Shown: positions 55,526-64,000 of the stretch, in pieces
How the letters are laid out: each line of letters starts with the position of its first letter
Position numbering within the stretch: the stretch's first letter is position 1
NCBI GenBank assembly: GCA_025210615.1
Contig: JAOARJ010000002.1
Span: 1 to 64,000 of the forward strand
DNA from: Candidatus Altimarinota bacterium
GTDB taxonomy: Bacteria > Patescibacteriota > Gracilibacteria > BD1-5 > UBA6164
Direction of reading: 5' to 3'
Length of the DNA stretch: 64,000 bases
Made by a program: the position numbers and the translations under genes
The notes under the pieces: generated by a model
Database searches by the model: none
Told to the model about the DNA's origin: nothing
Seen by the model: only the letters and a program-made list of their open reading frames with translations

Positions 55526-55592
55526 AAATTCTTGATTATTAATTATTTTATGTTTTTATTATAATGTTTTAATTTTTAATTCAAATTTTTAT

Positions 55593-55620
55593 TTGACAAT
55601 TTTTTAAAATTAAATAGAAT
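55593..55620 (+). promoter_or_regulatory. Promoter of the T-box-glyS unit
   Basis: TTGACA (55593-55598), 16-base spacer, TAGAAT (55615-55620). Start near 55627. Confidence 0.75.
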
Positions 55621-55626
55621 TTTATT

Positions 55627-55782
55627 AAGCAAATTTTTATAACTAGCTAGCAAATTTGGGTTGGAAACCAAATAAGTTATGATAATTTAGCCAAAGTGCT
55701 AGAAATAATTTCTAGAACGCAGGTGGAACCGTCCTAAAAAATCAAAGGACCCTGTGGACTTAAATAGTCTGCAGGGTTTTAT
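55627..55782 (+). promoter_or_regulatory. T-box riboswitch of glyS
   Basis: Complete tRNA-sensing leader. Stem I with nested stems (GC/GC, AAATT/AATTT, ATAACT/AGTTAT 55639-55644 with 55675-55680, ATTTGG/CCAAAT). Stem III CTAGAAA-TAA-TTTCTAG (55699-55715). T-box AGGTGGAACC (55721-55730). Antiterminator: CAGG (55720-55723) with CCTG (55751-55754), 7-base bulge TGGAACC, and GTCCT (55731-55735) with AGGAC (55746-55750). Competing terminator ACCCTG..CAGGGT with TTTTAT (55749-55782) overlaps the antiterminator 3' strand. Bulge UGGA matches a tRNA ending UCCA, i.e. U73, as in bacterial tRNA-Gly. The internal loop of stem I carries UGAU, so UGA is a possible specifier; a GGA lies in the apical loop. 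Uncharged tRNA should favour read-through into glyS. Confidence 0.92.
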
Positions 55783-55826
55783 AATACTCATCAGACTAAA
55801 ACTATTATTTTTTAAATTATTTTGTT

Positions 55827-57182
55827 ATGAAAAAAATTGTAGATTTAGCCAAAAAAAGAGGTTTTGTTTATGCATGAAGTGAAATATATGGATGACTAGC
55901 GAATGCTTGGGATTATGGTCCATATGGTTCAGTAATGAAAGAAAAGATTAAAAATCTTTGGATAAAAGAAATGGTGCAAAAAAAGGATAATATGATGCTT
56001 GTTGATGCTGCTATTTTAATGAATCCAAAAGTTTGGGAAGCATCTGGTCATGTTTGAGGTTTTTCTGATCCATTAATGGATTGTAAAAGTTGTAAAGCTA
56101 GACATAGAGCCGATAAATTAATAGAAGAAGATTATTTCAAGAAAGGGATAGATGATGTAGCGGACTGAATGAGTAAGCAGGAAATGCAAAATTATATTAG
56201 TGAAAATGATATTGCTTGTCCTGAATGTGGAGCTAAAGATTTTACTGATATTCGTGAGTTTAACCTAATGTTTAAGACTTTTCAATGAGTAACTGAAGAT
56301 TCTTCATCAGTGGTTTATTTAAGACCAGAAACAGCTCAATGAATTTTTGTAAATTTTGCGAATACGGTTAGAACTTCAAGAAAGAAAATTCCTTTTGGTA
56401 TAGGGCAAGTTGGTAAATCTTTTAGAAATGAAATTACTCCAGGAAATTTTATTTTTAGAACTCGTGAATTTGAACAAATGGAAATAGAGTTCTTTTGTGA
56501 ACCTGAAAACGCTAATGAGCATTATGAAATTTGGAAAAAAGATTGTATGGATTTTGTACAAAAAACATTATGAATTAGCGCTGAAAATCTAAGATTTAGA
56601 GAACATGGAGAAGATGAATTAGCTCACTACTCAGATAGTTGTTTTGATATAGAATTTAAATTCCCATTTGGTTGGTGAGAATTACGGGGAATCGCTAATA
56701 GAACAGATTTTGACCTAAAAGCACATATGAAACATTCATGAAATGATATGAGCTATTTTGACCAAGTAAATAATAAAAAATTCATACCATATGTTATTGA
56801 ACCTGCGGTATGATTAACTAGATTATTTTTGTCAGTATTAGTAGATGCTTATACTGAAGAAGAGGATAGAACTTATCTTAAACTAGATCCAAAAATTGCT
56901 CCAGTAACAGTATGAGTACTTCCAGTAGTTAAAAAATTATCTGCCGAAGCGAAAGAAGTATTTGCTAAACTGACTGATGAGTTTTACTGTGAATATGATG
57001 ATGCCGGTTCTATTGGTAAAAGATATGCTAGATTTGATGAGATTTGAACTCCATTCTGTGTGACTATTGATAGTGAAAATTATGACGCTGGAAATGTTAC
57101 AATAAGACATAGGGATACTATGGAAAGCGAAATAGTTGCTATAGATAATTTAATAGACTATATAAAAGAAAGACTTAAATAG
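55827..57182 (+). CDS. glyS: Glycyl-tRNA synthetase (alpha2 type)
   Basis: 451 residues, usual for the dimeric class II enzyme. Motifs: [26 protein letters not shown] (N-terminal), zinc-like Cys pairs (CKSCKA, ACPECG), motif 2 [12 protein letters not shown] with [13 protein letters not shown], and FGWGEL[CGG][10 protein letters not shown], motif 3 [15 protein letters not shown]. The CGG codon (residue 287) lies where many bacterial GlyRS have Trp (ELWGIA). Controlled by the T-box upstream. It charges tRNA-Gly, including presumably the UCA-anticodon tRNA needed for TGA. Confidence 0.96.
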
Positions 57183-57315
57183 TCTTTTTTTAATTTTTTC
57201 AAATAAAAAGTATATAGAAAAAATAGAAATAATCGCGAGTTATATAAAAAAAGTTGTATATATAATAATTTGATATAAAATATTTTTGAAAAATTACTTA
57301 CTTACACTTTTTATT

Positions 57316-57534
57316 ATGAATATGATAGCAAAATCACCAAGATTTGTTGGTGATTGAAATAAACTTCCAGAATTATGAACAAACTGAGATAATACTATTA
57401 AAGAACCTGGTGTTTGTGATGCTGTAGAAGAAATTAGAAAACAAGTTTTTTCTTGATATGAATTATGAGAGATAAAAAAAGATGCAGCTTATTACAGACA
57501 ATTATGAATAGTTTTACAAGTTACTTGAATATAA
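57316..57534 (+). CDS. Unknown 72-residue protein
   Basis: Glycine-rich, all TGA glycines, start MNMIAKSPRFVGDGNKLPELG. One Cys. Probably soluble. It ends at a terminator; no family recognised. About 130 AT-rich bases separate it from glyS; no promoter stands out with confidence. Confidence 0.6.
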
Positions 57535-57565
57535 AAACCTAGATTAATTTCTAGGTTTTTTTAGT
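57534..57565 (+). terminator. Rho-independent terminator
   Basis: AAAACCTAG (57534-57542) pairs with CTAGGTTTT (57551-57559), 9 bp, then T-run. Confidence 0.85.
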
Positions 57566-57570
57566 GATTT

Positions 57571-58647
57571 TTACATTCATTCATTAAATATTTTTTGTAT
57601 TTCATCAAGTCAACTACTATTTTGAAATGTTTCTATTTTTCTTTTTAGTAATATAATTAAATATTCTATCTGCTGTTTTATTTTTTGATTTTTATCTATT
57701 AATTCATCTAATTTATTTATAATATTTTCTAAAATATCTATTTTTTTATCATTAGAATAATTTGTAGATTCTAATTTTTTAAAGAAAGAATTTATCATTT
57801 TATTTAAAACGGCTTTTTCTTTTCAAGTTATTCAATAATTATTAGTATTACTAGTATTATTTGTTTTCGTATAGTTAGAATTATTTGTATTACCATTTTT
57901 ATAATAAGCTTTTTTTACTTTACTACAATATCTATCATTATCATCTGTAATTAGACAAATTCTATAATAATTGACTCAAGTTTTTGGTTTATAATCGACA
58001 TATCTTGTTTCATTTTCATTCGTATAAACTCAAATAGCTCACTCGTTTGGATAAAAAGGATTTGCATTATTATTTGATCTAATTATTTTTAGCCATTTGA
58101 AATTATTATCATATTCTTTTAATTTTTTCCATTCTAGAACAACTTCTTTTTCTTTTTGAATAACTTCTAGTCAAAATTCATCTGTAATAACAGGAGTTTT
58201 ATATCAATCAGTTTCATATTTTTTATCGTTATATTTATCTGTTGCATCTTTATTTTCTATATAGATTTTTTGTGTTTTACTACAATATCTATTTCAATCT
58301 TTCATTATCTTACAAATTCTATAATAATTTACTCAAGATTTAGGCTTATTATCAGTATAACTTGTAAAATCTTCATCAGCAGAATATTTTATATATCAGT
58401 CTTCTGGATATTTTGGATTTGGATTATTATTTGAACGGACTAGTTTAAAATATTTAAAATCTCAAGTTGTATCTATATCTTTCCATTCAAGTTCAACACT
58501 TCAATTATATTCTAAATCAGCTTTAAACTGAAAATCTTTTTCTATAACTGCTTTATATCAAGAAGAGGTTTCTCAAGCATAAACAGATGGAGAAATAAGA
58601 GCTAATAAAGAAATTAGACTTAGCACTATAATTTTTTTGTAATTCAT
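57571..58647 (-). CDS. Secreted protein with two fibronectin-like repeats and a coiled coil
   Basis: 358 residues. Signal peptide (1-25, ending VYAG). Two similar repeats (about residues 35-125 and 150-240), each with VELEWK or VVLEWK, then RSNNNPNP or RSNNNANP, then SGVNYYRICKI or TGVNYYRICLI, then RYCSK. The two Cys in each repeat suggest a disulfide. After a Thr/Asn-rich linker comes a C-terminal coiled coil (about residues 280-345). Likely cell-surface. No catalytic motif. Confidence 0.75.
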
Positions 58648-58764
58648 AATTTTATAAATTATGTGATAAATTAGTGACAGAATTTTATTTTTATTTTGAC
58701 AGATATGTTTATTTATAGATAGATATTTTTATAGGCGATAAATTTAGAGTATAAAATAGGGGAG

Positions 58765-58793
58765 ATTATACTTTATTTTCTTATATAAGTCAA
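58765..58793 (-). promoter_or_regulatory. Promoter of the fibronectin-like gene
   Basis: Minus strand TTGACT (58793-58788), 17-base spacer, TATAAT (58770-58765); the leader is about 110 bases. Confidence 0.7.
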
Positions 58794-58810
58794 TAGAAAA
58801 TAAAAAACTT

Positions 58811-58838
58811 TTGACTAAAATAATAAAATATGTATAAA
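58811..58838 (+). promoter_or_regulatory. Promoter of the gene at 58869
   Basis: TTGACT (58811-58816), 16-base spacer, TATAAA (58833-58838), divergent from the minus-strand promoter, 18 bases between the -35 boxes. Confidence 0.65.
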
Positions 58839-58844
58839 TAATAA

Positions 58845-58872
58845 AATTTATTAACTAATTTTAAAACAATGA
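58845..58872 (+). repeat. Duplicated leader element, copy 1
   Basis: AAATTTATTAACT, a short variable stretch, then TTTTAAAACAATGAA; near-identical to 59187-59217. Both copies include the start codon of a small gene. Confidence 0.55.
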
Positions 58873-59186
58873 ATAGACAAGTGCCTGGTGAATTTACAGA
58901 AAAAACTCCCGATTTTGTATCTTGAGAATCAGGATTGGATTTTATAAGGGAATGAGAAAAATTTGCTAGAGATATAGCGGATTTGTGTTCTTGAAAAATA
59001 GAGGATATAGAAATATCTTTTGTAGCTAAAGTTTTACCGGAATATAATAGAGAAATTGCATATTGTTATATTGCTAAAAATTGAACAAAATTAAGAAGAA
59101 GAACTTTACTTAATCCTGATGAATATAATTATTATGAAGATAGAAATTGAAAAGTATACAGAGAGAAAAGAATAGAATGACTTTAA
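58869..59186 (+). CDS. Unknown 105-residue basic protein
   Basis: Starts MNRQVPGEFTEKTPDF; Arg/Lys-rich C-terminus. Soluble. Shares a near-identical leader with the next gene, but no protein similarity beyond it. No family recognised. Confidence 0.6.
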
Positions 59187-59217
59187 TAAATTTATTAACT
59201 GATTTTTAAAACAATGA
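59187..59217 (+). repeat. Duplicated leader element, copy 2
   Basis: Second copy of the element at 58845-58872, upstream of and including the ATG at 59214. Confidence 0.55.
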
Positions 59218-59537
59218 ACGCAATTCCTGATAGAACTAGTAAAATAAGAACTACTTTAGATAATAAAGTTAATAATACTGCAGAACAAACAGAAGAAATT
59301 TCTACTTTTGTAAAAACTGTTTTAATAAGTACAGTAGAATATATTTCAACAGTTTATGTACATTCTTTAGAAGGTCAATATATTGCTATTCTTGATTGAA
59401 AAAGTCAAAAGTATTTTTATATCGAAAAGTGATGAAAAAATCACTGAAGAAAACTAAAAAGACTTTTTAGCTATAAAAATTATATTTTTGTACAAAATGA
59501 AAGAAAAGAAGTTTTTGTAATAAATAATGAAGATTAA
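59214..59537 (+). CDS. Unknown 107-residue protein
   Basis: Starts MNAIPDRTSKIRTTLDNK. Central beta/alpha segment (VYVHSLEGQYIAILDGKS) followed by a basic, Phe/Tyr-rich end. No motif. Ends at a terminator before the two-component operon. Confidence 0.6.
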
Positions 59538-59563
59538 ATCACTAATTATCAGTGATTTTTTAT
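59536..59563 (+). terminator. Rho-independent terminator
   Basis: AAATCACT (59536-59543) pairs with AGTGATTT (59551-59558), then T-run; the stop codon lies in the stem. Confidence 0.8.
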
Positions 59564-59566
59564 TTT

Positions 59567-59582
59567 CTTACAAAACTCTTAC
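59567..59582 (+). promoter_or_regulatory. Putative response-regulator site 1 (CTTAC-N6-CTTAC)
   Basis: CTTACAAAACTCTTAC, two direct CTTAC half-sites 11 bases apart, one helical turn, as bound by OmpR/PhoB-family dimers. About 110 bases upstream of the regulator gene, suggesting autoregulation. Confidence 0.6.
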
Positions 59583-59689
59583 TAATTTTTATTAAATTGT
59601 AAACAGCTAATTTTACACTAATATTTTATAAACTTGTATTTTAAGGTTTTTAAAATATAATATTTACAATATAATTTTATTTAAAAATT

Positions 59690-60352
59690 ATGAAAATTCT
59701 AATAGTCGAAGATAATGAAATTTTGTCCAACAATATAAACGCTTATTTAAAGCTAAAAAATATAGAATCTAAACAGCTTTTTGAGTGAAAGGCTGCTAAC
59801 TATGAATTATCTAATAATAGTTATGATTTGGTCATTTTAGATTTATGACTTCCTGATATTGATGGGCTTGAAGTATGTAACCAAATTAGAAAAAGTTGAA
59901 AAAATATTCCAATTTTAATGTTAACAGCTAGAAGTAATATAAAAGATAAAATTTCTGGCTTTGATAGTGGAGCTGATGATTATCTTACTAAACCTTTTGA
60001 TTATGAAGAATTACTTATGAGAATAAATGCTTTAGTAAGACGTAATCAATCAATAAAATCAAATAATATTACTCTAGATAATTTTGATATAGAAATAAAT
60101 ATTAACACAAAAAAAATATTGTTAAATAATAAAGAAATTCATCTTAGTAAGTTAGAATTTAATTTATTAATTTATTTGGTAAAACATAAGTGAAAAATAT
60201 TATCAAAAGAGCTATTACTAGATAAAGTTTGGGGAGAATATGACGAATTTGGACAGTCAAGAACAGTCGATGTTTATATTTGATATCTAAGAAAAAAATT
60301 AGGAAAAAATCTCATAAAAACAGTTAGAGGACAAGGATATATTATAAATTAG
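59690..60352 (+). CDS. OmpR/PhoB-family response regulator
   Basis: 220 residues. Receiver domain: acidic pocket EDN (7-9), phosphoacceptor Asp 51 (LDLGLPD), conserved T (LTAR) and Lys (LTKPFDY). C-terminal winged helix (about residues 128-220) with [31 protein letters not shown] and the closing TVRGQGYII. Activates or represses targets by binding direct repeats. Confidence 0.95.
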
Positions 60353-60378
60353 TTTTTATAAAAAATAATAAAAAGGTA

Positions 60379-61566
60379 ATGGATAATTATGCAATTCTAG
60401 AAAAACATAGAAAAAAATTAAGCGTATATTTTGCTTTATTTATCTTACTTTCTTTGTGGATAACACAAGGAATCTTTTTGATTGTAAGTTATACTTGAAG
60501 TAATTTATTTTTACAAGAAAGATTTAGACAAAAGCTGACTTGAGTAGAAAATGTTTTAAAAAATAAAGCCGAATATAGTGAAAAAATTGCAAATAATGAT
60601 ACAACTCTTGAAAAATTAGTAGAAAAGTCACTAGAAAATGTTTCTATTACTCAAGCTTGAAACCTGATTTTATGAGATTTAGATGACATAAATTTGTTGA
60701 AAAATATTAATAGAATAGAATCTTGAGATTATACTTATTTTAAGACAAATACAACGATAAATGATGAAAATTATCAGATAATTATAAAGATTTTTAATCC
60801 TGCGAATTTTAATAGATTATTAACTGATTATTTAAATTTTATTTGAACAACTTTAATTTTTTCTGTGTTATTTTATTATTTATGATACTTTTTTGTAGGG
60901 AGAAACTTGCGTCCTATAAGGGAAACTATTGCTTCTTTAGAATCTTTTAGTGCGAATATTAATCATGAGATGAAAACTCCGCTTGCTGAGATTATTTCTA
61001 CATTAAGTTTAGCGCAAGCTACGAAAGATAATTATGAGCAAGCTATAAATCAATCCTTGCAATCGTCTCAAAGATTAGATAAGATTTTAGATTCAATGCT
61101 TGGTATAATAAATCTAGTAAAATCGTCTTATAGTAGGGAAAAAGTAGACTTAATTTCACAAATAAAAAATATAATTTCAGAAAAACAAAATTTGCTTTTA
61201 GAAAAAAATATTACAATAAATACTGATTTTAAAAATAAGAATTTTTCTCAAAAAATTAATAAACAATATTTTGATATAGTTGTATGAAATGTACTTTCTA
61301 ATGCGATAAAATACTCTAATGAAAATTGAGTAATTAACATAACTTTTGAAAATTGAGAATTAGAAATTGAAGATTTTTGAGTATGAATAGATGAAAAAAA
61401 CTTAAAAAATATTTTCTCGAGATTTTTTAGAGAGGATTATAATAAAGAAAAATGACTTTGAATTTGACTTTCTTTAGTTAAGAAAATAGCTGATTTATAT
61501 TCTTGGAAAATATCTATTGAAAGTCAAAAATGAATTTGAACCAAAGTAAAAATTTCTTTTTTATAA
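60379..61566 (+). CDS. Sensor histidine kinase
   Basis: 395 residues. Two membrane helices (about 18-42 and 150-172) flank an extracytoplasmic sensor of about 105 residues with no known fold. No separate HAMP is clear. H box INHEMKTPLAE (His 196), N box NVLSNAIKYSNENG, D/F box DFGVGIDEKN and FSRFFRE, G box GLGIGLSLVKKI. Starts 26 bases after the regulator. Senses an envelope signal presumably linked to the exported targets downstream. Confidence 0.93.
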
Positions 61567-61613
61567 AAAAATAAGTAAAATATAAAAAGTAATAAAATAA
61601 GTTATTTCTAAAT

Positions 61614-62072
61614 ATGAAAATACAAAAAAATCTCACATTAATTATACTTCTTTTTCTTATTTCTTGCTGACAGAATGTTAATCAAGATGACTTTTTAGAC
61701 AATAAAGAAAATACTTCAAATAATCAAGTTAATATAATAAACACCAAAGAAGAAAAAATAGAAAAAACAACAGTGAATGTAAATGACTTTTTATGAGTAG
61801 ATAAGATAAAAAATACTTCAGAAGATAATATTGATAGCGATAATAAAGAAAATAATTCACAAGAAAATCAAGAAAATATTGAAGTTTTAGTAGAAGAAAA
61901 TAATAATAATAATAATAATAAACAAGAAGAAAGTAATGAAAATATTGAAGATATTGAAATTAATTTTGATGAATTATTTGCTTCTGAAACTGAAAAAACA
62001 AGCGAAATAACGAGTTTAGAAAATACAACTGAAGAAGATATTGCTGCGTTAGTTGATACACTTTTTGATTAA
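61614..62072 (+). CDS. Acidic lipoprotein
   Basis: 152 residues. Lipobox LISCG (Cys near residue 18, Gly encoded by TGA) after a hydrophobic run. The mature part is Asn/Glu/Thr-rich, with a homopolymeric Asn run encoded by an AAT repeat (about 61906-61926). Third gene of the two-component operon by position, so it may modulate the sensor. No motif. Confidence 0.72.
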
Positions 62073-62074
62073 AA

Positions 62075-62090
62075 CTTACTATTTTCTTAC
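62075..62090 (+). promoter_or_regulatory. Putative response-regulator site 2
   Basis: CTTACTATTTTCTTAC, half-sites 11 bases apart, 43 bases before the ATG at 62133, with a TATAAA (about 62101) downstream as -10, replacing the -35. Confidence 0.6.
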
Positions 62091-62132
62091 AAACAAAAAT
62101 TATAAAATATATATAGAATTAATGATAAAAAT

Positions 62133-63020
62133 ATGAAAAAAATAGCTAATTTTACATTAACTAGACTGATAACTAAAAAAATGTTTATTTTGGTCTTTTT
62201 CGGCTTATTTATGTTTAATAATAATATTTTTGCAGTAAAAATTTCTGATTTAGATATAAAAGAAGACAGAGAAAAAATTATCATTATTTTAAATAAATTT
62301 AGAGATTTATCTCCAGAAGAAAAAAGAGAATTTACTAGAAAATTAAGTAGGGAAGATAGGCAAAAATTCCAAGAATTTAAATCACAAATTCAGGAAAAAA
62401 TAAAAAATAATAAACCTAAAAGAATTAATCCTGATAGAGAGTTTATTAGTAGAGATAATTTTTTGAGAGATCAAAACAGAATAAAACCAGAAAGAAAAGA
62501 TAATAATAGAGAAAAGCAACCAGAAAATAATTTAAGAGAGCATAATAATTTTAAGGAAGATAGAAGACCACCTAGACCACCAATGTTTGATCAAAATAAT
62601 GAAAGACATAAAAAAATAAAAGAAAGATTAGATAGATTAAAAGATAATTTTGAAAAGAAAAAAGATACAATAATAAGAGATTATAAGGAGTGAAAAATAA
62701 GTAGGGAAGAGGCTGTAAAAAAACTATTTTCAGAGAGAGAAAGATTAATAAAATCTCATGATAGAGAAATAGAAAAAACAATGCAAGAAGAAGTTAAGGA
62801 AAATATAAATAGATTAAAAATTACTCTTCAAAAAGAATTAGATAAAAAGTTAAAAAATACTTATAAATTATCTAGTGATAGACAAATAGAGCTATATAAT
62901 AATATTATAGAAAAAATAGATATCGCTTTAAATAATACAAAAATAGAAGAAAAAAATAAAGTTTTATTCACTTTATTAAAAGATATATTACAAGAAAAAA
63001 TTGATAATTTTAAAAAATAA
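62133..63020 (+). CDS. Exported basic coiled-coil protein
   Basis: 295 residues. Signal peptide or anchor (about 17-35, FILVFFGLFMF..NIFAV). Mature protein extremely Lys/Arg/Glu/Asp-rich; one segment, LSPEEKREFTRKLSREDRQKFQEF, is in the style of Spy/CpxP-type stress proteins. Arg/Pro-rich patch (RRPPRPP). The second half is coiled coil. Behind a CTTAC repeat, it is a likely target of the two-component system. Confidence 0.68.
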
Positions 63021-63133
63021 GTATAATTATATCTTAACAAAATAACAAAAAGCCGCAAAAAATAAAGAAAAATATAGATGATATATAATAAATATACTGT
63101 TAAAATAGAGGAGTAAAAGAAAAAATAATTTTT

Positions 63134-63149
63134 CTTACAAATCTCTTAC
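63134..63149 (+). promoter_or_regulatory. Putative response-regulator site 3
   Basis: CTTACAAATCTCTTAC, half-sites 11 bases apart, 67 bases before the ATG at 63216. Sites 1 and 3 match at 15 of 16 positions. Confidence 0.65.
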
Positions 63150-63215
63150 GATGACTAGTTATTATAAGCGTAACCTAAACAGGTAAAAACATTATTATAT
63201 TTTAACTTTATAGTT

Positions 63216-64000
63216 ATGAGAAATACAAAAAAATTACTACTTGCTAGTTTGTTAATAGTAAGTATTGCTGGAGCTTTAAATGCTAGCGCTGATGAATCTT
63301 CTACAGAAAATAAAAATGGAAGACCAATGATGAATGCTATGCAAAAATGAGTAAAGCAAGGGATGAATAAAATGTGAATGGAAGCTTTTTCTAATCTAGA
63401 TGAGACTATTCAAGAAGAAATTAAAGCTCTAATGGAAAAACATAAAGAGGATATGGATGAAGTAAGAGAAAAAATGAAAAATACTGATTTAACAGATGAT
63501 GAAAAAGAAGATTTAAAAGAAGAATTAAAAAGTATTAATGAAGCGTTCATTGAAGATTTGAAAGAATTAGTATGAGATGATGAACAAGCTTTGGCTTATA
63601 TTGAAAAAATGGAACAATATTGAGAAATGAAAGGTGAATATAAAGAAGATAAAGCGAATTTAAAAGAAAGCAAGAAAGAAATGAGAGAGGAAAATAAATA
63701 TTTAAGAGAAGGAGTTAATGATAATAGAAAAGATTTTATTGATGAAAATGGTACTTTTGTAGATGCTTTTTCTAATTTATCTGATGAAATTAAAGAAGAA
63801 TTAAAAACTTTAAGAGAACAGTATCAAGCCGATATGAAAGAACTTAAAGAAAAAATGCAAGAAGAATGATTAACTGCTAATGACAGAGATGTATTAAGAG
63901 AAGATTTTTATGAAATTAATGACGCTTATCTTGAAAAAATTAAAGAATTAGTTGCTGAAGATGAAGATGCTGTCGCTTATTTAGAAGCTAGAGAAGAATT
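63216..64000 (+). CDS. Exported repeat protein of coiled-coil type (incomplete at window end)
   Basis: 261 residues visible, open to the edge. Signal peptide about 1-23, ending in ASA. Two copies of a repeat of about 140 residues begin with EAFSNLDETIQEEIKALMEK and DAFSNLSDEIKEELKTLREQ respectively, then D.E.KEK.....L......L..E...IN.A...  and end with KELV..DE.A.AYLE. The repeats are amphipathic helices rich in Glu, Lys and Asp. Likely a stress-responsive periplasmic or surface protein controlled through site 3. Confidence 0.7.

Noticed and set aside
1-64000. In-frame TGA as selenocysteine or as many pseudogene stops
   Set aside because: TGA occurs at conserved glycines in nearly all genes, often repeatedly, with no SECIS-like elements needed.
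1-64000. CRISPR arrays, insertion sequences, rRNA genes
   Set aside because: No spaced repeat array, transposase motif or rRNA signature was found on either strand.

Overview
ORGANISM AND GENETIC CODE. The window is very AT-rich. Almost every real gene is interrupted by in-frame TGA that must be read as glycine: TGA supplies glycines of the FtsH Walker A and HEXXH motifs, of the PilT and helicase P-loops and of the RluD-type active-site motif. This is translation table 25, known from the candidate phyla Gracilibacteria (BD1-5) and Absconditabacteria (SR1). A few in-frame CGG codons sit where tryptophan is expected (GlyRS, EamA paralogues), which would favour Absconditabacterales, where CGA/CGG to Trp has been proposed; I translate CGG as Arg but flag it. 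Starts usually lack a Shine-Dalgarno sequence and lie behind A-rich stretches. Promoters are mostly TTGACA/TTGACT, a 16-base spacer and TATAAA/TATATT.

LAYOUT. 1-6600: surface and secreted proteins, one with a frame-breaking 16-bp tandem repeat, an NrnA-like DHH phosphoesterase, a large orphan membrane protein, two micro-ORFs with strong Shine-Dalgarno sites, and a Holliday-junction-resolvase-like nuclease. 6687-10551: HD hydrolase, FtsH and two orphan genes. 10787-16203: tightly overlapping operon of a DedA-Nudix fusion, three more Nudix proteins, MurD and a transglutaminase-like protein. 16852-22143: six tandem EamA-type transporter paralogues, then two tRNA genes (tRNA-Asp and a tRNA with an abnormal anticodon loop). 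22491-32427: 5'-nucleotidase, UvrD-like helicase-nuclease, pseudouridine synthase, Hsp20-like protein, RsmA and two candidate non-coding RNAs. 32428-35945: regulator and orphan phage terminase module with a convergent structured RNA. 36034-48934: secreted proteins, Tgt and RseP separated by three abutting GC-rich hairpins, TldD/PmbA, MscS, fibrinogen-like protein, PilT and a cyclic-nucleotide-binding protein. 49034-55525: a minus-strand MacB-type efflux set with an exceptionally long coiled-coil adaptor. 55593-57182: GlyRS under a complete T-box riboswitch. 57316-64000: secreted proteins and a two-component system with a CTTAC-N6-CTTAC motif upstream of itself and of two downstream exported coiled-coil proteins.

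HOW IT FITS TOGETHER. Housekeeping genes are interleaved with many exported, cell-surface and envelope-maintenance genes (FtsH, RseP, MscS, DedA, Tgase, MacB, PilT), as expected of an episymbiotic or predatory small-genome bacterium. The most striking regulation is the T-box on glycyl-tRNA synthetase in an organism that has added a glycine codon, together with several promoter- and terminator-delimited structured RNAs that match no family I recognise.
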